DNA of 64,000 bases from an uncultured Caryophanales bacterium (GCA_946628045.1 CAMOVZ010000003.1:71835-135834), one strand, 5' to 3'; positions 28,095-39,067 are shown, counted from the stretch's first letter. Numbers and translations: made by a program. The notes: generated by a model from the letters alone, not told the origin.

Positions 28095-28103
28095 ATTATA
28101 ACA
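28095..28103 (-). promoter_or_regulatory. Extended -10 promoter of the XRE/DUF2975 gene
   Basis: Minus-strand TGTTATAAT joined directly to the T-run of the upstream terminator (28105-28127). Confidence 0.6.
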
Positions 28104-28104
28104 T

Positions 28105-28127
28105 AAAAAAAGAGGAATATTCCTCTT
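28105..28127 (-). terminator. Terminator of the 202-residue membrane protein gene
   Basis: Minus strand palindrome AAGAGGAAT / ATTCCTCTT followed by seven T. Confidence 0.85.
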
Positions 28128-28734
28128 ATTGTTGCGCTATACAGTTTTTTATGTATAATCTTTTATTTTCTTTCTTAGTTGCTCCTTTATAATTTTTAAC
28201 TGTACCAATAATAGTTATTTCTTTATCTTTTTCAAATGAAGAAATATTTGTTTGTTCAGGTACTAAGTTACAAATTATATCTACTGAATATTTACCATCT
28301 TCATCAGTATATCCTAAAGTAATAATATTTTTCTTTTCATTTACTTCTTTTAAAGTAGATTTAACTCTTAAGAATTTTTTATAATACTTATTATATGCTT
28401 TTACTTCATCTTTAGTAAATTCTATTGCTAAATCAACATCTGATATATCAATAGGTTTAGAATTACGTTCTAAGTTCCAAAATCCTATTTCTATATCACG
28501 TCTACCTTGGATTTGATTATAATCTATTACTTTATAACCTAATCCCATATATTCTTTTGTTCCACCATCTTTTAATTCAAGTGTTTTAATTGCGAATAAT
28601 GGAGTATATCCATATTTAGTTACTCTTACATAATCTATTGTTATCATGGCTATTATTATTAATATTACTGTAAATGATATATTAATAATTCTTTTCCATA
28701 TATTTACTTCTTTTTTTTCTTTATTTTTTGTCAT
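28126..28734 (-). CDS. Single-pass membrane protein of unknown function
   Basis: No family recognised. The 202 residues have a Lys-rich N-terminus, one helix (about 16-36) and an extracytoplasmic domain beginning VTKYGYTPLFAIKTLELKDGGTKEYMGLGYKVIDYN, a pattern seen in small Firmicute membrane proteins of unknown role. The last ~50 residues (KEITIIGTVKNYKGATKKENKRLYIKNC) look like a small beta-barrel. The start has AGGAGATGAAAGA upstream. It is separated from its neighbours by terminators on both sides, so it is probably monocistronic. Confidence 0.6.
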   Translation of the reverse strand: MTKNKEKKEVNIWKRIINISFTVILIIIAMITIDYVRVTKYGYTPLFAIKTLELKDGGTKEYMGLGYKVIDYNQIQGRRDIEIGFWNLERNSKPIDISDVDLAIEFTKDEVKAYNKYYKKFLRVKSTLKEVNEKKNIITLGYTDEDGKYSVDIICNLVPEQTNISSFEKDKEITIIGTVKNYKGATKKENKRLYIKNCIAQQ

Positions 28735-28803
28735 TCTTTCATCTCCTTAGACGTATCATATTATATCATATTTTTAATATTTTTTCAACTTTTGGGGTAT
28801 AAA

Positions 28804-28834
28804 AAAGGCTTTCCATTATTAGAAAGTCTTTTAT
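28804..28834 (-). terminator. Terminator of the lectin-like surface protein pair
   Basis: Minus strand stem AAAAGACTTTC / GAAAGCCTTTT with one mismatch, loop TAATAATG, then T-run. Confidence 0.72.
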
Positions 28835-30156
28835 TTTAATATGTATGGATCAGTTTTACTACCTGAACCTGATTCTTTATCAATTCCTTCTTTTAATGTA
28901 ATTATAGGACGAACACATGCACTTATTGATGCACTATTCCAACTAGAATTATACCATCTTGGATCAAAACTTGAACCTGGGCCACCATTTACTAGATTAC
29001 CATTATTAATAGCACGGCCACTATAATAAAATCTTGTCGCATTATAGTAATAGTAATAACGTGATGCTAGCCAATATCTTGCAGATGAACCTTCCTTTTT
29101 AGTAGCTGTTAGATTATTATATGTATTCTTTACTAATTGATAATCTCTTAAATATAATGTATCTCCTGTTAATCCATCTTTATATTCATGACCAGCTCCT
29201 GTTGTTGGAGAAGATGTTGATGATGCTTGTGGCGCTTTATTTATTGCTCCATTAAAGTAATATGTATCTTCAATTGAAGGTGTTTGTCCACCATAACCCA
29301 TCATTCTTGTTTTTATTGTATAGTCTTTTTTAGAATAACATTCTGCAATATCTTCAAGGCCTGCTACTAAGTTTCTATAACCATCAACTCCACTAACTGT
29401 TATATTATTAGTTGAAATATATTCTGATACTGCATCTACTGTTCCATCTGCATTTAATTTTATAACTCTCCATAATGTTTGATCAGATGTTGGTGTTGTA
29501 CCACTAAATCCTTCTGTTGCAGTTGTAGCTTCTTCTTTATCTGGTACTAATTCAAAGTAATCACCTACTTTAAAGTTTGATTTAATTACTTCATCTGTAG
29601 CCATTTCATATGTAACTTCAAATTCAAATTCATGAGTTATTCCTTCTTCTGGAATAGATTCAATTTCTTCTCTAGTCATATTGGTAACATCATAATATAT
29701 ACTTACTTTATATGTTTCAGATAAACCACATCCTAAAGGCTGTTTATTTTCAACTTCTCTTCCATCATCATATGTAACTGAATATTTTAGATAATTTGGT
29801 TTTTCACTAATATCTTTGCCATCTATTGTTGAAGTTACTTTTGTTACCATAGCATCTATAGTACCTTTATTTATAGCATCTATAGTAAATTCATAGTAAT
29901 CTTCAGGATTATTTAATGTAACTGACCAAGTTGCTTTTGTATTTGGAAGGTGTTCTTCACTTTCTTCTATACTAGGCATAGTACTTGATACACTTCCATC
30001 AACTACTTGTGGATTTGTCCAATAAATACTCCATGTATTTTTGTTAATATGTGCATTACCATTAATTTTTAATGTTGTAGCTAGCGCTGCAAACCCTATA
30101 CCTATTATTAATAACAATATTAATAATGAAATTGTTTTATTTCTCTGTCTTTTCAT
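28831..30156 (-). CDS. Secreted surface protein with C-type-lectin-like C-terminus (copy 1)
   Basis: A 441-residue exported protein. The N-terminal hydrophobic signal (about 9-27, GIGFAALATTLKINGNA) resembles TasA/camelysin-type exported proteins. A beta-rich domain follows (about 35-195; TWSIYWTNPQVVDGSVS, YYEFTIDAINKGTIDAMVTK). From about 205 to the end it resembles the DUF6273/DUF1566-like CLec fold: LWRVIKLNADGTVDAV, DTLYLRDYQLVKN, RYWLASRYYYYYNATRFYY, ACVRPIITLK. The segment before VRPIITLK is rich in Tyr, Asn, Ser and Gly and uses GC-ending codons that are rare elsewhere in the window. It lies 14 bases after a paralogue and ends at a terminator. Ligand unknown. Confidence 0.7.
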   Translation of the reverse strand: MKRQRNKTISLLILLLIIGIGFAALATTLKINGNAHINKNTWSIYWTNPQVVDGSVSSTMPSIEESEEHLPNTKATWSVTLNNPEDYYEFTIDAINKGTIDAMVTKVTSTIDGKDISEKPNYLKYSVTYDDGREVENKQPLGCGLSETYKVSIYYDVTNMTREEIESIPEEGITHEFEFEVTYEMATDEVIKSNFKVGDYFELVPDKEEATTATEGFSGTTPTSDQTLWRVIKLNADGTVDAVSEYISTNNITVSGVDGYRNLVAGLEDIAECYSKKDYTIKTRMMGYGGQTPSIEDTYYFNGAINKAPQASSTSSPTTGAGHEYKDGLTGDTLYLRDYQLVKNTYNNLTATKKEGSSARYWLASRYYYYYNATRFYYSGRAINNGNLVNGGPGSSFDPRWYNSSWNSASISACVRPIITLKEGIDKESGSGSKTDPYILK

Positions 30157-30170
30157 AATAACACCTATTA

Positions 30171-31856
30171 TTAACTACAATTAGTACATACACCATTCTC
30201 ATCGAATGTATAACTTACTCCATCTATTTCACGAGTTTCACCATTAAATCTTCTATTATCCATATATCCATTACCATCATCATCGAATGTAGATAAATAG
30301 TATTTCTTACCATCTAACTCTAACCATCCTTTATAACAGTAACCATCTTTAAAATAATATGTATTAGGTCTACCTGAACGATCAGTTAAATCATATCTCC
30401 ATCCATTCATTATCTTAGTACCATTTTCCCAATACTCACTCTTTTGATCACTCATTGGTGTGATACTATTAGTTAATACCCAACCTGATTTATTGCTCAA
30501 ATAATATGGATTACTTTCACTACCCTTACCACTTATCTTAGTAAGCCCAGCACGTAAAGTTATTACAGGACGAACTGCGAAAGATAGTCTATTATAATTA
30601 TACCATCCAGAATACCAAAATCCGCGAAAACCACCATTACTATTACCTGTTCCACCATCATAACTTATTCGATTTCCAGCGCTATTAACATAACGCCCAC
30701 CAAAATTAAAATTAGTAGAATAGGCATAATAATAATAACGTGAAGCTAGCCAATATGATCTATTATCACCATTTATTGTTTTTGCATTTAATTGTTTACC
30801 AGTATCGTAGATATCACTGATCAATATATAATCTCTTAAGTATAGTGTATCTCCAAGCGCGCCACCTTCATATTCTTCTCCAACCCCTGTTTCTGGAGTT
30901 GGTGTTGATGAAGTTTGTACTGGTGTTTTTAACGCTCCACTAAAAATATAGTAATCTTTTATTTCTTCACTTTGTCCATCATATCCCATATGCCTTGTTT
31001 TAATTGTGTAACCTGTTTTTGCATAATGTGATGATATATCATTAAGTCCTGCTATATAGTTACCATAGCCTTCTATACCGCCTATAGTAAAATTATTTGT
31101 TGAAACATAGTGGCTTACTGCCTCTGCAGAACCATCAGCATTTACATTTATTACTCTCCATAGACATTGATCTTTTGTTGGTGTTGCCCCACTAAATCCA
31201 TCATATGATGTTGTGGCTATTGCATCATCTGGACATAGATAGAAATATTCACCTACTCTTAACGTTGGTTTTGCAACTTCATCTGTTACTACTGAATATG
31301 TTACTTGATAACTAAATTTATATGTCAATCCTCCAGCTGGCATATTATTTATATCATCAGCTGTCATTTTATTAAAATCATAATATACTCTTACTTTATA
31401 TTTTTGACTTGAATTTGCAGCTAAAAAATTATTAAGTGCTACTTCTGTTCCATCATCATAAGTTACAGTATATACTACATAGTCTGGTAAACTAACTGGA
31501 ATATCATTTGTATCATATACTACTGATTCTATATTTGTAATCATTGCATCAACGCTTCCAGTATTAACTGCATCTATTGTAAATTCATAATAATCCCCTG
31601 GTAAAGCTAGTGTAGCACTCCATGTAGCTTTTGTATTCTCTGCTTCTTTATCATCCTCACCTATTTCTGGTAAAGTGTTTGAAACAGATCCTTCTGCTAC
31701 AACAGGATTAGCCCAATATATTTGCCATGTCGGTTTTAATACACTTGTAATACCATTTATTTTTAAAGTTGTGGCTAATGCTGCAAAACCTATTGTTACT
31801 CCTAATAAGATAATTGTAAGTAATAATATTTTGTTTTTTCTTTTATTCTTTCTCAT
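30171..31856 (-). CDS. Secreted surface protein with lectin-like domain and wall-binding tail (copy 2)
   Basis: A 561-residue paralogue of the preceding protein with the same N-terminal export signal (about 8-27), the TWQIYWANPVVAEGSVS domain and the CLec-like region (LWRVINVNADGSAEAV, SYWLASRYYYYAYST, FAVRPVITLRAGL). It has an extra ~105-residue C-terminus with glucan/choline-binding-like repeats (NGWRYDLTDRSGRPNTYYF, YKGWLELDGKKYYLSTF), which may hold it on the cell surface. The two copies diverge most in the Tyr/Asn/Gly-rich stretch before VRP. It is first in the two-gene operon, with a promoter at 31886-31914. Confidence 0.7.
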   Translation of the reverse strand: MRKNKRKNKILLLTIILLGVTIGFAALATTLKINGITSVLKPTWQIYWANPVVAEGSVSNTLPEIGEDDKEAENTKATWSATLALPGDYYEFTIDAVNTGSVDAMITNIESVVYDTNDIPVSLPDYVVYTVTYDDGTEVALNNFLAANSSQKYKVRVYYDFNKMTADDINNMPAGGLTYKFSYQVTYSVVTDEVAKPTLRVGEYFYLCPDDAIATTSYDGFSGATPTKDQCLWRVINVNADGSAEAVSHYVSTNNFTIGGIEGYGNYIAGLNDISSHYAKTGYTIKTRHMGYDGQSEEIKDYYIFSGALKTPVQTSSTPTPETGVGEEYEGGALGDTLYLRDYILISDIYDTGKQLNAKTINGDNRSYWLASRYYYYAYSTNFNFGGRYVNSAGNRISYDGGTGNSNGGFRGFWYSGWYNYNRLSFAVRPVITLRAGLTKISGKGSESNPYYLSNKSGWVLTNSITPMSDQKSEYWENGTKIMNGWRYDLTDRSGRPNTYYFKDGYCYKGWLELDGKKYYLSTFDDDGNGYMDNRRFNGETREIDGVSYTFDENGVCTNCS

Positions 31857-31885
31857 ACACTACTCTCCTATTATATTCTATTAAT

Positions 31886-31914
31886 AGTATACGATTTCTT
31901 TTTTCTTTTTTCAA
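31886..31914 (-). promoter_or_regulatory. Promoter of the lectin-like protein operon
   Basis: Minus strand: -35 TTGAAA (31909-31914), 17-base spacer, -10 TATACT (31886-31891). A consensus-like promoter, stronger than most in this window. Confidence 0.68.
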
Positions 31915-31920
31915 TAATAA

Positions 31921-33961
<2,041 letters not shown>

Positions 33962-33965
33962 TATA

Positions 33966-35420
33966 TTACTTTTGATTTTCTTCTTTTTCTTCTTTTTGTT
34001 CTTCATTTTTCTCACTAAGCATTGCTTTTAATTCTCTATTTTCATATTTCTTTTTAGCATTTGTTATATTAATGTCGAGTATTGTTTCTTCTACTTCTTC
34101 TACTTCTTTATTTGCTCTTACTATTTTACTTTTCTTATATTTTAAATAATCGATGTATATAGGTATTATTTCAATATAATCTTCATATGTAAATACTTGT
34201 TCATTTGATTCACTTTTTTTTCTCCATTTTTTCATTTTTTCAAGCATTTTATCGTCATCTAAGATTTTGTATTTATCATCGGATTTATATAATCCAAAGT
34301 TTATACAAAATTTTATAAATTCTTTAGGTATTGTTGTTTCCTCTACTATCTTTTCACATTTTTGTTCTTCCATTGTAACCATTTGCATATAGTTTCCATC
34401 TTTTTCTTTATCTTTTTCACTGAAAATATCATATAATTTACTTATTTCTTCAATAGAAAAAGTTATATTTTCTTTTCCATCATACTTATTATCTAGTAAA
34501 TAATTAATTATGACATTTCTTTGCTCCATATTTTTCTCTACTCTATAATAATCAGAACCACTATGATTGCCAGTATTTGCATCACCATAAGTTAATTTAT
34601 ATCCAAGCGTTAATAATAAGTTATTTACACATTCATTATATTTTCCACTGTATTTAATAATATTATAATTACTAATTTCTTCTTTTGGAATTTCGTTATA
34701 AGCATCTTCTCTAACTAACAATATAGGTTTTTCACCTAATTTTACTGATCCGTAAGTAAATTCATCAGAATTAGTTATAAGGGCTGAAACAAACTGGTCT
34801 TTATGATCTTCTAATGGTTCAACTATTATAAATTTTGGTTGTTTCCAATCACCAGCTCCATCACCTGTACTTAGTGCTACTGAATTAATTGTAAAATGAA
34901 CTGTGTGTCTATGAGATAAACTTTTTACCTCTTTTTTTTCTCCATTATATTCAAATTCTACCTTACCAGTTTTATTTCCATCATAATTACATAAGATTGT
35001 TTTGTTTTTTGGAAAGAAGTTTGTAACATGAATAATAACTTTATCATCAGTTTGATTGGCGCTTGGTGTTATTGCTTCTTTATCAGTAATAACTATACCA
35101 TTTTCATCATATGTAATGGCCTCTGATATTGTAATATTTTTTTTAATGGATTCTAATTCTTGAATTTCTTTTTCTAATTCTGTTAATTTTTTTTCATTTT
35201 CTTCTATTATGGCTTCTTTTTCTTTTATTTTATTTTCTAAATAGTCTGTTGGTATATTATTTTTAATATCTTCTTCCATCATTTCTTTATTTACTTGTAG
35301 TGCTTCTAAGTCTCCTTGTAATGTTCGTACAGTATCTATTCTTTTTTTGTTTAATTCTTCTAGTCTTTTATGTATTTTTCTTTGTTTTATATATTCTTCT
35401 TGATTAAAATCTATTTTCAT
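33966..35420 (-). CDS. Cytosolic coiled-coil protein of unknown function
   Basis: I do not recognise a family. The 484 residues begin with a long Glu/Lys-rich coiled coil (about 8-95). A beta-rich middle segment contains SLSHRHTVHFTINSVALSTGDGAGDW and PILLVREDAYNEIPKEE (about 165-260). A helical C-terminal half follows (SIEEISKLYDIFSEKDKEKDGNY), ending in a charged KEEQKEEKEENQK tail. There is no signal peptide or membrane helix, so it is probably cytosolic. The start ATG follows AGGTGATAAT and an extended -10; it is monocistronic between terminators. The His/Arg cluster in the middle could be catalytic or nucleotide-binding, but nothing proves it. Confidence 0.55.
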   Translation of the reverse strand: MKIDFNQEEYIKQRKIHKRLEELNKKRIDTVRTLQGDLEALQVNKEMMEEDIKNNIPTDYLENKIKEKEAIIEENEKKLTELEKEIQELESIKKNITISEAITYDENGIVITDKEAITPSANQTDDKVIIHVTNFFPKNKTILCNYDGNKTGKVEFEYNGEKKEVKSLSHRHTVHFTINSVALSTGDGAGDWKQPKFIIVEPLEDHKDQFVSALITNSDEFTYGSVKLGEKPILLVREDAYNEIPKEEISNYNIIKYSGKYNECVNNLLLTLGYKLTYGDANTGNHSGSDYYRVEKNMEQRNVIINYLLDNKYDGKENITFSIEEISKLYDIFSEKDKEKDGNYMQMVTMEEQKCEKIVEETTIPKEFIKFCINFGLYKSDDKYKILDDDKMLEKMKKWRKKSESNEQVFTYEDYIEIIPIYIDYLKYKKSKIVRANKEVEEVEETILDINITNAKKKYENRELKAMLSEKNEEQKEEKEENQK

Positions 35421-35436
35421 ATTATCACCTAATTAA

Positions 35437-35445
35437 ATTATAACA
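35437..35445 (-). promoter_or_regulatory. Extended -10 promoter of the coiled-coil protein gene
   Basis: Minus-strand TGTTATAAT directly after a terminator T-run. Inferred start 35430 is the first base of AGGTGATAATATG, a 10-base leader. Confidence 0.65.
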
Positions 35446-35446
35446 T

Positions 35447-35471
35447 AAAAAAACTGAGTAAACTCAGTTTT
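35447..35471 (-). terminator. Terminator of the beta-helix protein gene
   Basis: Minus strand stem AAAACTGAGT / ACTCAGTTTT with 2-base centre, seven T. It abuts the next gene's -10. Confidence 0.87.
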
Positions 35472-35473
35472 AT

Positions 35474-36793
35474 TTATTTATTTAATAAACTACCTCCTAC
35501 ATATAATTTATAACCATTTAGTATAATATTTGAGTATGTTTCATCTTCATCATTTAATTCACTAATATATGAATCTCCTGTTAGTACTAATTTAGAGTTT
35601 TTATCTAGAGTTATCTTTATATTTTTGGCAGTATTACTATTATTAATTACTCCTTCATAACTTGATTTATTAGTTAGATTCATATCTAATGTAGATATTT
35701 CATCTACTACTATATTACCTTCTATATTTTGATTAATTAATTTTAATGTAACATCTCCACCATTATTTCCACTTCTTCCCCATGAATCTTTTTGAATCCT
35801 TAAGAAATTTCCTTCACTATCATTATTTGTAAATGTATTATTTTCTAAAGTAATATCTGCTGTTGTATTAGTTACATAGATAGAATCACCTTTATTAGTT
35901 ATAATAGTTGAATTTTTTGATGAAAATTCTGCTGTTCCTTCTGAAGCATCTCCAGACATAGATTGATATATAAATATATTTTTATATGTAGTTGATTGTC
36001 CATTTAGAGTGTTATTTGTATCAGTTAGTTTTACATTATCTATTGTAATTTTATTTTTACCTTCAATTATTAATCCTTCTGATGCTTCTGATATTAATGT
36101 AGCGTTTTTTACTGTAATATCAGCTGTAGAGTATACTGCAGGTGAACCCTTTCCTGTAGTTTTATAAGTACCTTTATTAACAGTTACTACTCCTCCTCCA
36201 CGGTCTGATCTAATAGCAGCACTTGAAGTACCATTAGTAGTTATTTCTAAGTTAGTTGCATTCATTACTCCACCACCTGTTGTCATGATACCTCCTGAAT
36301 TATCTTTAGTAGTAGTTATTTTAGAATTACTTATATTAACTGTTGTACCATCACTACTTGAATTATTAGTAGTAGCACTTCCTCCATAACTAAATACTCC
36401 ATTAGCACCTGTTGCATTTGTAGTAATAGTTGCATTCTTTATAGTTAGATTAGCACCATCTTTTGCGAGTATAGCAGAGTTAGTCCCATAGAAAGATGTA
36501 TTATCTCCTCCATTAGAATCTCCTTCTTTATTAACTGTAATATCAGATAAAGTAGATTTAGCATTTGTTACTAAAATAGCATTTTCATCAGAATTAGTAG
36601 AAGTAAATTCTTCATTACTTATATTTTCATCACTTTTAATTTCTTTAACAGAGGAATATGTAGTATTATTACTATTATTTATTTCTTCAAAATTATTATC
36701 ACTATTATTATTAACTATTATAATAGTCCAAAATATTCCTAAAACTAATATTAAACTAGCTATTATAATTATATATATCCATGTCTTTTTCAT
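35474..36793 (-). CDS. Membrane-anchored parallel beta-helix surface protein
   Basis: A 439-residue protein with a short cytosolic start, one helix (about 4-27) and an extracellular Asn/Ser/Thr-rich part. Repeated short strands such as GANLTIKNATITTNATGANGV, GTTVNISNSKITTTKDNSGG, NATNLEITTNGTSSAAI and ADITLENNTFTNND indicate a right-handed parallel beta-helix, as in adhesins and polysaccharide-binding proteins. No catalytic residues of a pectate-lyase type are recognisable. It follows by 14 bases a small Asn/Gln-rich membrane protein, downstream of a two-component system, which probably controls both. A role in adhesion or biofilm is inferred. Confidence 0.7.
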   Translation of the reverse strand: MKKTWIYIIIIASLILVLGIFWTIIIVNNNSDNNFEEINNSNNTTYSSVKEIKSDENISNEEFTSTNSDENAILVTNAKSTLSDITVNKEGDSNGGDNTSFYGTNSAILAKDGANLTIKNATITTNATGANGVFSYGGSATTNNSSSDGTTVNISNSKITTTKDNSGGIMTTGGGVMNATNLEITTNGTSSAAIRSDRGGGVVTVNKGTYKTTGKGSPAVYSTADITVKNATLISEASEGLIIEGKNKITIDNVKLTDTNNTLNGQSTTYKNIFIYQSMSGDASEGTAEFSSKNSTIITNKGDSIYVTNTTADITLENNTFTNNDSEGNFLRIQKDSWGRSGNNGGDVTLKLINQNIEGNIVVDEISTLDMNLTNKSSYEGVINNSNTAKNIKITLDKNSKLVLTGDSYISELNDEDETYSNIILNGYKLYVGGSLLNK

Positions 36794-36807
36794 TTATACT
36801 CCTTTCA

Positions 36808-37065
36808 TTATTGATTATTTTGTTCTGTTGGTTGTTGGTTATTATTTGGCATTTCTGGTGGTTGATTATTATTACTATTATTACCATTATTATTATTCAT
36901 TTGAGGTTGTCCATTATTATTATTTTGTATCATAGGCATATTTTTATTTTCCATACCAGCTCTATGACAATTATTAGTTAATAATGTAAATGCTGTGAAA
37001 GCACCTGTTGATAAAACAGCACCAGCTAATAACCCAATTATAAATATTATAATTTTTTCTTTCAT
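36808..37065 (-). CDS. Small membrane protein with Asn/Gln/Pro/Met-rich tail
   Basis: 85 residues: one membrane helix (about 4-30, LLAGAVLSTGAFTAFTLL) then a low-complexity extracytoplasmic tail of Asn, Gln, Pro, Met and Gly with only a CHRAG motif at its base. I know no function. The tail resembles matrix-forming or metal-binding low-complexity sequence. It starts with GAAAGGAGAAATT upstream and is followed 14 bases later by the beta-helix protein gene. The two-component genes lie 136 bases upstream, past a hairpin. Confidence 0.65.
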   Translation of the reverse strand: MKEKIIIFIIGLLAGAVLSTGAFTAFTLLTNNCHRAGMENKNMPMIQNNNNGQPQMNNNNGNNSNNNQPPEMPNNNQQPTEQNNQ

Positions 37066-37181
37066 AATTTCTCCTTTCTTTCTCTATAATCATAATATTG
37101 TTATCTTAAATAAACATTAAATTCTTTTTTATTTTTATTTTCACTTCTCCTTTCATGTATTAATAATATTTCATCAAAATT

Positions 37182-37202
37182 AAAAGAACATTAAATGTTC
37201 TT
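37182..37202 (-). terminator. Hairpin after the histidine kinase gene
   Basis: Minus strand stem AAGAACAT / ATGTTCTT overlapping the kinase stop, followed by TTTTAATTTTG. The T-run is short, so termination may be partial, letting some transcription into the small-protein and beta-helix genes. Confidence 0.6.
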
Positions 37203-38394
37203 ATTTTTTTAAAATTATTTTAAATGTAGTTTTATTATCTTTAGAATAAGCTTTTATTACTCCATTATGATTAGTAACAATATTTTTAGCAATAGCAAGT
37301 CCTAGACCATATCTATTAGATTCTCTATTTCTTGATTTATCTCCTCGATAGAATCTTTCAAATATTTTTTCTTCATCGCCTTCTTTAATAGGATCTCCTT
37401 CATTAGTTATTTCTATATAAATACTATTTTTATCTTTATATAGATTAACTAATATAATTGATTCTTTATAACTATGTTTAATGGCATTATCTAAGATAAT
37501 TGAAATTAATTTTTCTATTTCTTCACTACTACAATTAAAGAATATATTTTCTTCAATATTAGTATTTATTCTTACATTATTTTCATAGGCTATTGATTCA
37601 AATATTAAAGATGTTTTCTCTACTATTTTAGATATATTTTCATTCTTATAATTATTTATAGATGCACCATCTTCTAATTTAGATAAGTCTAATAATCCTT
37701 TTATTAAGTTACTCATTCTCTCTGATTCATATTTAATATTTTCTACATATTTAGAATTCTTTTTATCAGATTTTAATTCATCTGAAGAAGCAATTATTAC
37801 TGAGAGTGGTGTTTTTAACTCATGAGATGCATCAGCAATAAAGTCTTTTTGTTTATTAAATGCTTCTTCTGCAGGATAAGTAATTCTTTTAGTTAAATAT
37901 AAAGTAATAAAATATATAATTATTTCTAACATAATTAATAATAAGATAGATTGTATTAGAGTAAGAGATAATTTATTATTAATATTTTTTGTATTTATTA
38001 TAGTAATAGTATTATCTTTATAATTATAGGAATAACCATTAAAATAAAGATTACCTATTTTTATTCCTTCATCTTTTTTTATTATACTTTTAGCAATAGT
38101 CTCTATATCAAAATTACTTTCATTATTATTATGACTAATAATTCTTTCTATTTCATTATTATTTAATTTAACAGTATATACTTCATAATCCATAATCATC
38201 ATATTATCTATATCTTTATTTGGATTATTAAATTCTCTAGGCATTTTCTTTTCTTCCATAAATGTTAAATTTCTTCTAATACTTTCATATTCTCTTTTAT
38301 ATATTTGAGTATTATATATTGTGATACCTAGAAAGATAAATATTGATAGTATTAAAAATATTGTAGTAAATACTTTTCTATTTAATTGTTTCAT
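37201..38394 (-). CDS. Membrane sensor histidine kinase
   Basis: 397 residues. Helix 1 (about 9-31), an extracellular sensor region (about 32-140) with no recognised fold, and helix 2 (about 143-168). The HisKA domain has the phospho-acceptor His191 in DASHELKTPLS. The ATPase domain shows ISIILDNAIKHSYKES (N box) and RYGLGLAIAKNIV (G2 box). There is no clear HAMP domain. The start overlaps the response regulator gene by 17 bases, with GGAG eight bases upstream. The partner regulator is OmpR-type, and the probable targets are the small membrane and beta-helix genes downstream. Confidence 0.93.
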   Translation of the reverse strand: MKQLNRKVFTTIFLILSIFIFLGITIYNTQIYKREYESIRRNLTFMEEKKMPREFNNPNKDIDNMMIMDYEVYTVKLNNNEIERIISHNNNESNFDIETIAKSIIKKDEGIKIGNLYFNGYSYNYKDNTITIINTKNINNKLSLTLIQSILLLIMLEIIIYFITLYLTKRITYPAEEAFNKQKDFIADASHELKTPLSVIIASSDELKSDKKNSKYVENIKYESERMSNLIKGLLDLSKLEDGASINNYKNENISKIVEKTSLIFESIAYENNVRINTNIEENIFFNCSSEEIEKLISIILDNAIKHSYKESIILVNLYKDKNSIYIEITNEGDPIKEGDEEKIFERFYRGDKSRNRESNRYGLGLAIAKNIVTNHNGVIKAYSKDNKTTFKIILKK

Positions 38395-39067
38395 TGTTAT
38401 ACTCCATTTTATATCCTAAATTTCTTAATGATTTTATATTAACATTTGAATTAATTAGTTTTAGTTTCTTTCTTATAAATGATAAGTATGCTTCTAAGTT
38501 ATTAGATATTGAATCATTATCAAGTCCCCATACTTTATCATATATCATTTCTTTAGATAATACTTGATTGGGATTATTCATAAAATATTCTAGTAATTGA
38601 AATTCTTTATTTATTATATTTATCTTTTCATTATTATTTTTATTTATTATATCTGAAGTAGATAAATCAAGTATTAAATCACCAAACTCTATAGTATTAT
38701 CTTTTACTTTATCTATTCTTAATTGAGCATTTACTCTAGCGACTAATTCATCTATATGGAATGGTTTAGGAATATAATCATTTGCTCCTATACTAAATCC
38801 TAACAATTTATCTTCTAATTCTGATTTAGCAGTTAACATTATTACTTTAGATTTAATATTATTTTTCTTTATTTCTTTTAATATTTCTATTCCATCAACA
38901 TTAGGTAGCATTATATCTAATAATATAAGATCATATATATCCATTAATGCATTATATAATCCTTCTTCTCCATCATTAGATATATCTACTGTATATTTTT
39001 CTTTTTTTAATCTATTAGCTACTAATTCAGCTAAAGATATTTCATCCTCTACAATTAGTATTCGCAT
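38378..39067 (-). CDS. OmpR/PhoB-family response regulator
   Basis: A receiver domain (about 1-118) with acidic residues in VEDE and phospho-acceptor Asp51 in LLDIMLPNVDG, the Lys in IPKPF, and a C-terminal winged-helix DNA-binding domain ending SLRNLGYKME. Start set at ATG 39067 (229 residues): AGAGGTGATAAT lies directly before it and the reading MRILIVEDE is the standard family start. The upstream ATG at 39094 has no ribosome site. It is co-transcribed with the histidine kinase. Confidence 0.95.
   Translation of the reverse strand: MRILIVEDEISLAELVANRLKKEKYTVDISNDGEEGLYNALMDIYDLILLDIMLPNVDGIEILKEIKKNNIKSKVIMLTAKSELEDKLLGFSIGANDYIPKPFHIDELVARVNAQLRIDKVKDNTIEFGDLILDLSTSDIINKNNNEKINIINKEFQLLEYFMNNPNQVLSKEMIYDKVWGLDNDSISNNLEAYLSFIRKKLKLINSNVNIKSLRNLGYKMEYNNETIK

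Noticed and set aside
28831..31856. A complete diversity-generating retroelement
   Set aside because: No reverse transcriptase gene or template repeat is visible; only the target-like proteins are present.
36781..37065. Asn-rich repetitive DNA as a possible CRISPR array or phage repeat
   Set aside because: AAT/AAC runs encode the low-complexity tail; there are no regularly spaced repeats with unique spacers.
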